In this document: positions 6,339 through 9,833 of the stretch, piece after piece
Numbering within the stretch: position 1 is the stretch's first letter
Layout: every line of letters begins with the position of its first letter
Origin: JBFKUL01 sp041635755
GTDB taxonomy: Bacteria > Pseudomonadota > Gammaproteobacteria > Burkholderiales > SG8-39
DNA length: 9,833 nucleotides
Assembly (NCBI GenBank): GCA_041635755.1
Contig: JBFKUL010000094.1
Location: 1 to 9,833, forward strand
Reading direction: 5' to 3'
The notes under the pieces: model-generated
The model's input: the letters and a program-made list of their open reading frames with translations, nothing else
Told to the model about the DNA's origin: nothing
Databases searched by the model: none
Program-made: the position numbers and the translations under genes

Positions 6339-7105
6339 CAGGCGATCCGCGCGTCCTTCACCACCAGCCAGCGCTCCAGACCGAGCACTAGGCCGTACAG
6401 CGTCACCCCGATCAGCGTGATCAGCAGCACGGCCATGAACATCGCCGGGGTGTCGAGCGTCACCTGCACCTGCAGCATCAGATAGCCAAGACCCTTGTCC
6501 GAGCCGAGGAACTCGCCGACGACCGCGCCCGCCACGGCGAGGATCGCCGCGACCTTCATGCCGGCGAAGATGTAGGGCAGCGCGCCGGGCAGTTGGATCT
6601 TCGTGAACACCTGCCAGCGCGAGCCGCGCAGCGCGCGCACCAGGTCGAGCAGATCGGGCTCGATCTCGCGCAGACCGCGCGCCGTGGTGAGCAGGATCGG
6701 GAACACGCAAATCGAGAACGCCATGATGGTGTTCGGGAACACGCCGTACTTGAACCAGACGATGATCAGCGGTCCGAGCGCCACCTTGGGGATCATGTTG
6801 AGCGACACCAGTAGCGGCATGAACACCGCCTCCAGCGTGCGCGACCACGTGAACACCAGCGCCAGCGCGACGCCCACCACGAGGGCGAGGAAGTAGCCGC
6901 CGAAGATCTCGCTCGCGGTGACGCCGATGTTGAACCACCAGTTGTAGTTCGGCTCGAACAACGCCTTGAACGTGTCCTGGGGCGAAGGCATGACGAAGCG
7001 CGGCACGTCGCCGAGCTTCACGAACAGGTACCAGGCGGCGACCAGCCCGACGTGCGCCAATACGGCGAGCACGAACCTCGACCACCCGTCGTCAGAACTA
7101 AACAT
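6338..7105 (-). CDS. ABC transporter permease (SsuC/TauC/ThiX-like, BPD_transp_1)
   Basis: A 255-residue inner-membrane permease with about six hydrophobic segments, in the usual size range for the SsuC/TauC/ThiX group. The cytoplasmic coupling helix is seen as DLVRALRGSRWQVFTKIQLP (residues 154-173), a variant of the EAA loop followed by GALPYIF. VGEFLGSDKGLGYLM (196-210) is typical of the nitrate/sulfonate/pyrimidine permease subfamily, as is the early FVMPSPQDTFKAL (37-49). The start at 7105 has a strong GGAGG 8 nt upstream, located across the end of the PhyH gene; the gap to that gene is 12 nt. A single permease with a single ATPase implies a homodimer of each. The binding protein partner is the divergent gene at 8076-9056. 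Confidence 0.97.
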   Translation of the reverse strand: MFSSDDGWSRFVLAVLAHVGLVAAWYLFVKLGDVPRFVMPSPQDTFKALFEPNYNWWFNIGVTASEIFGGYFLALVVGVALALVFTWSRTLEAVFMPLLVSLNMIPKVALGPLIIVWFKYGVFPNTIMAFSICVFPILLTTARGLREIEPDLLDLVRALRGSRWQVFTKIQLPGALPYIFAGMKVAAILAVAGAVVGEFLGSDKGLGYLMLQVQVTLDTPAMFMAVLLITLIGVTLYGLVLGLERWLVVKDARIA

Positions 7106-7117
7106 GGTACTTCCTCC

Positions 7118-7861
7118 CTAGCTCACCCGCATCACGATCGAATGATCGTATTCGAGCGCGGGCGCCACAAATGGATTGTCGTTGCGCACGTAGTGCAGCG
7201 CGCAGGCGCGGCGCCAGCGCGTCGAGAGGTTCGCTCCCGACTGGTGGAACGTCGTGCCATGGTGGAAGGATACTCCGCCGCGCGGCACCGGCGCCGCCGT
7301 CATGGGATGCACCTGCGCGATGTCCGCCGGCACGTGCAGCTCGTAGGGCTGCCCCGGCGGCGCGACGTGCGGGTAGACCGGACCGAGGTGCGTGCCTTCG
7401 CCGAAGAACAGGCAGCCGTTCTCGACGGTGGCGTCGTCGAGCGCCACCCAGGCCGTGACCAGCGCATCCCGGTCGCGCGGCCCGAAGTAGAAGTTGTCCT
7501 GGTGCACGCGCTTCGGCCCGCCACCTTCAGGCGGCTTGAAAAAGATTTGGCTGAAGTACACCGAGACGCCGGCGCCGATCAGCGACTCGACCAGGCCGAC
7601 GAGGCCCGCGTCACGCGCCAGGTGCTCGACCGAGGCGCGGTACCGGTGCGGATTGTCGAGCTTGCGCAGCACGTTCCTCGCCTTGACGCCGCCGTCGACG
7701 TACCAGGCCCGCTGATCGGGCGAGAGATCGGCAAGAAACGCCTCGCCCCAGCGCTCGATGTCGGTGATGACCGCGTCCATCGTCGCGCCATCGAACACGC
7801 CCGGCACGGTGACGTGCCCGGCACGACGATACTCGGCGAGCTGCGCATCGCTTACGCTCAT
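7118..7861 (-). CDS. Phytanoyl-CoA dioxygenase (PhyH) family Fe(II)/2-oxoglutarate-type oxygenase
   Basis: A 247-residue double-stranded beta-helix protein of the PhyH family. The iron-binding facial triad can be placed as His120 and Asp122 in RVHQDNFYFGP (HxD) and His206 in TTFHQSGANLSTRWRRACALHYV; Arg218 or a neighbouring Arg in the same stretch would hold 2-oxoglutarate. AWVALDDATVENGCLFFGEGTH (137-158) is the characteristic 'aLDdat.eNGcl...pGSH' strand-turn of the family. Members hydroxylate or oxidatively demethylate or dealkylate small molecules. The substrate here is unknown. The ATG at 7861 has AAGGAAGG just upstream, and the gene is the first of the minus-strand operon, directly upstream of the ABC permease, so the oxygenase probably acts on the imported compound or its first product. 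Confidence 0.94.
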   Translation of the reverse strand: MSVSDAQLAEYRRAGHVTVPGVFDGATMDAVITDIERWGEAFLADLSPDQRAWYVDGGVKARNVLRKLDNPHRYRASVEHLARDAGLVGLVESLIGAGVSVYFSQIFFKPPEGGGPKRVHQDNFYFGPRDRDALVTAWVALDDATVENGCLFFGEGTHLGPVYPHVAPPGQPYELHVPADIAQVHPMTAAPVPRGGVSFHHGTTFHQSGANLSTRWRRACALHYVRNDNPFVAPALEYDHSIVMRVS

Positions 7862-7918
7862 CAGACCTTCCTTATGGCGCCGCGCGGCGATCCGCCTGCG
7901 CGCGCCAACCCCCCGCTA

Positions 7919-7948
7919 ACGCTATCGCGGCTCCAAGCGGCGCGTCAA
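7919..7948 (-). promoter_or_regulatory. Candidate promoter of the PhyH-led operon
   Basis: On the minus strand TTGACG (7948 to 7943) is followed after 18 nt by TAGCGT (7924 to 7919), which keeps the strongest -10 positions (T1, A2, T6); GATAGC at a 16-nt spacing is an alternative. Initiation would leave a leader of about 50 nt before the ATG at 7861. The palindrome at 7967-7982 lies upstream of the -35, about 19 bp away. Confidence 0.35.
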
Positions 7949-7966
7949 CACGCGCCCCCGATGGAA

Positions 7967-7982
7967 GTAACCGGCCGGTTAA
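7967..7982. promoter_or_regulatory. Palindromic operator (probable TetR-family site), copy 1
   Basis: GTAACCGGCCGGTTAA holds a perfect 14-bp palindrome, TAACCGGCCGGTTA (7968-7981). It lies in the 214-bp gap between the divergent PhyH-led operon and the binding-protein gene, so one bound dimer could influence both directions. A nearly identical site occurs at 559-574 and no third copy was seen on reading the window. The TetR protein encoded at 1877-2533 is the obvious candidate ligand, by inference. Its place upstream of both candidate -35 boxes, rather than over a -10, leaves open whether it represses or activates, or whether the true promoters overlap it (a TAAAAT at 7980-7985 is a possible plus-strand -10 without a clear -35). 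Confidence 0.75.
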
Positions 7983-8015
7983 AATCGCGCCAAGCGGTGT
8001 TTCGCGCGCGCGCCG

Positions 8016-8045
8016 TTGACACGCATGGAGCCGCGCCGATACCAT
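8016..8045 (+). promoter_or_regulatory. Sigma70-type promoter for the binding-protein gene
   Basis: A perfect -35 box TTGACA (8016-8021) is followed after 18 nt by TACCAT (8040-8045, four of six matches including T1, A2 and T6). Initiation near 8052 would leave a leader of about 24 nt that contains the strong ribosome site at 8062-8069. Confidence 0.55.
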
Positions 8046-8061
8046 CGTTGCCACCACCGGG

Positions 8062-8069
8062 AAGGAGGA
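8062..8069 (+). promoter_or_regulatory. Strong ribosome binding site deciding the binding-protein start
   Basis: AAGGAGGA lies 6 nt before the ATG at 8076. It supports this start over an in-frame ATG at 8016, which would add 20 polar residues in front of the signal peptide and overlap the -35 box. Confidence 0.85.
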
Positions 8070-8075
8070 CCCGTC

Positions 8076-9056
8076 ATGCGCAAACTGATCATTGCGGCGC
8101 TTGCGGCGCTCGTCGCAGCGCCCGTGTACGCCCAGCAGAAGCTCGACTTCATCCTGAACTGGGTGCCGGGCGGCGACCACGCCCCCTACTACTACGCCAA
8201 GAAGATGGGCTGGTACGCTAAGGAAGGCATTGACCTCAATCTCGAGCCCGGCAAGGGCTCGGCGCTCGCCACCCAGAAGGTCGGCGCCGGCGCCAACCCG
8301 ATCGGGCTCGCCGACATGGGCGGGGTGCTGGTCGCCAAGGGCAAGGGCGCGGACACAGTCGCCGTCTTCAACGTCTACGCGAATTCGCCGCAGGGCCTGT
8401 ATTGGCTGAAAAGCTCGGGGATCAAGGGCATCAAGGACTTTCCGGGCAAGAAGATCGGCAATCCGGCGGCCGACGGCGCGCGCACCATGTGGCCGGCACT
8501 CGCGAAGGCGAACGGCATCGACCCGAAATCCGTGACCTGGGTCAACATCGACGCCAATGCCAAGCTCGCCGCGCTGAAGGCAAAGTCGATCGACGTCACC
8601 ACGTCGTTTTACAACATCCACCATATTTTCCAGCGCGAGCTTGGCGACGACATGGGCTTTCTCGCCTGGCGTGATATCGGCCTCAATCCGTACGGCAACT
8701 CGGTCATCGTCAACGCGGAGTTCCTCAAGGCCAACAAGCCGCTGGTGGCCAACTTCGTCAAGGTGACGCAACGCGCCTTTGCCGATTGCGTCAGGGATCC
8801 GAAGCCCTGCGTGCAGGCGCTGATCGATGCCAACGGAGCGCTCAAGTTCGACAACGAGCTGACCAACTGGGGTCTGGTGGAGGTGCTGATGAGCGACCAG
8901 TTCTCTCGCGGCACGGCGCTGGGCTGGCACGACCCGGCGCGCCTGAAGGCCGACTACGAGCTGGTGCGCGAGTACATCGGCATCGACAAGCCGTTTGACG
9001 TCGCGGGAACCTACACCAACGAGTTCCTCGACAAGTCGATCAAGATGACGAAGTGA
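8076..9056 (+). CDS. ABC transporter substrate-binding protein, NMT1/ThiY-like
   Basis: A 326-residue periplasmic binding protein. It begins with a Sec signal peptide (MRKLI, a hydrophobic core of Ala/Leu, then APVYA before Gln20, with probable cleavage after residue 19). The mature N-terminus LDFILNWVPGGDHAPYYYAKK (residues 23-43) is the hallmark of the NMT1/THI5-like family, to which ThiY (formyl-aminopyrimidine), RibY-like and SsuA/TauA-like proteins belong. Later family features are the FPGKKIGNPAADG segment (122-134), the ALKAKSIDVTTSFY lobe (166-179) and PYGNSVIVNAEFLKANK (205-221). The yeast THI5 CCCFC cysteine motif is absent, so it is a binding protein and not a pyrimidine synthase. 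It would deliver its ligand to the permease and ATPase encoded divergently; the ligand is unknown, although ThiY resemblance hints at a small heterocycle or aromatic compound. It is followed after 28 nt by the MetE-like gene. Confidence 0.96.
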   Translation: MRKLIIAALAALVAAPVYAQQKLDFILNWVPGGDHAPYYYAKKMGWYAKEGIDLNLEPGKGSALATQKVGAGANPIGLADMGGVLVAKGKGADTVAVFNVYANSPQGLYWLKSSGIKGIKDFPGKKIGNPAADGARTMWPALAKANGIDPKSVTWVNIDANAKLAALKAKSIDVTTSFYNIHHIFQRELGDDMGFLAWRDIGLNPYGNSVIVNAEFLKANKPLVANFVKVTQRAFADCVRDPKPCVQALIDANGALKFDNELTNWGLVEVLMSDQFSRGTALGWHDPARLKADYELVREYIGIDKPFDVAGTYTNEFLDKSIKMTK

Positions 9057-9084
9057 CCGGGCGTTTGACCTGCGCCCTGCTCGG

Positions 9085-9833
9085 ATGAGCGAGCCGCGCA
9101 TCAAGACCACGGTCGTCGGGTCCTATCCGGTGCCCGACTGGCTCAAGGCGCTGCCCTCGGAGCAAGCGCTCGTCGACGCCACGCGCGTCGTGCTGCACAC
9201 GCAGGAGCGCGCCAACATCGACCTGGTGTGCGACGGCGAGCTGTACCGCTTCGACGTCAATCATCCCGAGACCAACGGCATGATCGAGTACTTCGTGCGG
9301 CCGCTGGAGGGTGTGCGCACGCGCCTGACGTTCGACGAGCTGATGAACTTCCGCGCCAGGCCGGGGATGCGCTTCCGCACGCGCCCACCCGGCGCGGTCG
9401 ACGGTCCGGTCGGCCCGGGCGCGCTCGACCTGCCGCAGGCCTGCGCACGCGCCCGGGCGCTGGCGACCCGACCGTTCAAGTTCACGGTCACCGGCCCGCA
9501 CATGCTGGCCAAGACGCTGCTCGATCTGCACTACAAGGACACGGCCGCCCTGGCGCTCGCGATCGGCGACGCGCTCGCGCAACAGGTCAAGCATCTGGAT
9601 GCCGACGTGGTTCAGCTCGACGAGGCGAATCTTCCCGGCCACCCCGACGAGTGGCAGTGGGCAGCGAAGGCGATCAACCGCGTGCTCGACGCCGTGCCGA
9701 AGGGCGCCAAGGCGGCGGTCCACCTGTGTTTCGGCAACTACGGCGGCCAGACGGTGCAAAAGGGAACGTGGGCAAAGCTGATCGATTACCTGAATGCGCT
9801 GCACGCCGACCACGTGGTGATGGAGTGCGCCCA
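9085..9833 (+). CDS. MetE-like cobalamin-independent methionine synthase family protein (zinc-dependent), N-terminal part
   Basis: An open frame from the ATG at 9085 runs off the window end (249 codons seen). It belongs to the UROD/MetE-like barrel superfamily and aligns with the C-terminal, catalytic half of MetE rather than with the duplicated N-terminal half. KTTVVGSYPVPDWL (residues 7-20) corresponds to the 'TTTIGSFPqT' start of that domain, FKFTVTGPHML (131-141) to the 'KgmLTGPvT' strand, and VVQLDEANLPG (175-185) to 'iQiDEPAL'. The zinc site is visible as His213-x-Cys215 (AVHLCFGNYG) with Glu247 (VVMECA) as the third ligand; the last Cys would lie past the edge. Single-domain relatives transfer alkyl groups to or from thiols (archaeal MetE-like proteins, epoxyalkane:coenzyme M transferase), so it need not make methionine. 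No strong ribosome site is seen; cotranscription with the binding-protein gene 28 nt upstream is likely. Confidence 0.87.
   Translation, partial: MSEPRIKTTVVGSYPVPDWLKALPSEQALVDATRVVLHTQERANIDLVCDGELYRFDVNHPETNGMIEYFVRPLEGVRTRLTFDELMNFRARPGMRFRTRPPGAVDGPVGPGALDLPQACARARALATRPFKFTVTGPHMLAKTLLDLHYKDTAALALAIGDALAQQVKHLDADVVQLDEANLPGHPDEWQWAAKAINRVLDAVPKGAKAAVHLCFGNYGGQTVQKGTWAKLIDYLNALHADHVVMECA

Noticed and set aside
5223..6485. 420-codon open frame on the plus strand across the ATPase and epimerase genes
   Set aside because: It is antisense to a textbook ABC ATPase and has low-complexity Arg/His-rich translation; a shadow of GC-rich coding.
7052..8221. 389-codon open frame on the plus strand through the PhyH gene and the divergent promoter region
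   Set aside because: It would run through the operator, the promoter and the start of the binding-protein gene in another frame; PhyH motifs on the other strand are unambiguous.
8076..9056. Reading the binding protein as a thiamine-pyrimidine (THI5-type) synthase or as a proven ThiY
   Set aside because: It has a Sec signal peptide and lacks the CCCFC motif, so it is a transport protein. No thiamine genes or riboswitch are seen nearby, so the ligand cannot be called.
7872..9110. 412-codon open frame on the minus strand opposite the binding-protein gene
   Set aside because: It is antisense to a clear NMT1/ThiY-like gene with signal peptide, promoter and ribosome site. Its translation is Arg/Val/Asp-rich with no recognisable domain, typical of the reverse frame of high-GC codons.

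Overview
The window is high-GC DNA (about two thirds G+C by eye) with Shine-Dalgarno-led, tightly packed genes. The gene content fits a Gram-negative proteobacterium, most likely a betaproteobacterium of the Burkholderiales type. That placement is inference from composition and protein style; there is no rRNA or marker gene. No tRNA, rRNA, CRISPR array, insertion sequence or other mobile element was seen.

Layout. A run of minus-strand genes fills positions 1-7861. From its promoter end leftwards it reads: PhyH-type dioxygenase (7118-7861), ABC permease (6338-7105), ABC ATPase (5574-6338), atypical NAD-dependent epimerase/dehydratase (4514-5560), tandem GNAT acetyltransferase (3667-4527), DHDPS/KDG-aldolase-like lyase (2597-3658), TetR regulator (1877-2533) and TIM-barrel sugar isomerase/epimerase-like protein (1023-1871). 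Gaps are 5-13 nt or overlaps, except 63 nt before the chosen TetR start, so this looks like one eight-gene operon. A YnfA-type small membrane protein (627-959) and the N-terminal part of an enolase-superfamily (mandelate racemase/muconate lactonizing type) protein (1-548, cut by the window edge) follow on the same strand with larger gaps. On the plus strand, divergent from PhyH, are the ABC substrate-binding protein (8076-9056, NMT1/ThiY-like) and a MetE-like zinc methyltransferase homologue (9085 onward, cut by the window edge).

How it may work together. The binding protein, permease and ATPase make a complete nitrate/sulfonate/pyrimidine-type (TauABC/SsuABC/ThiXYZ-like) importer split across the divergent promoter region. 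The enzymes next to it (oxygenase, SDR-like protein, aldolase-like lyase, isomerase-like TIM barrel, enolase-superfamily enzyme, MetE-like transferase) look like a catabolic set for a small organic acid, sugar-acid-like or methylated compound. The substrate cannot be told from sequence.

The strongest non-coding signal is a pair of near-identical palindromes, GTAACCGGCCGGTTAA (7967-7982, between the divergent genes) and GTAACCGGACGGTTAA (559-574, just before the enolase-superfamily gene). They are the likely operators of the TetR protein encoded inside the cluster, and they tie the two ends of the locus into one regulon. No stretch over 300 bases lacks a gene; the largest gap (7862-8075) holds the divergent promoters and one operator.
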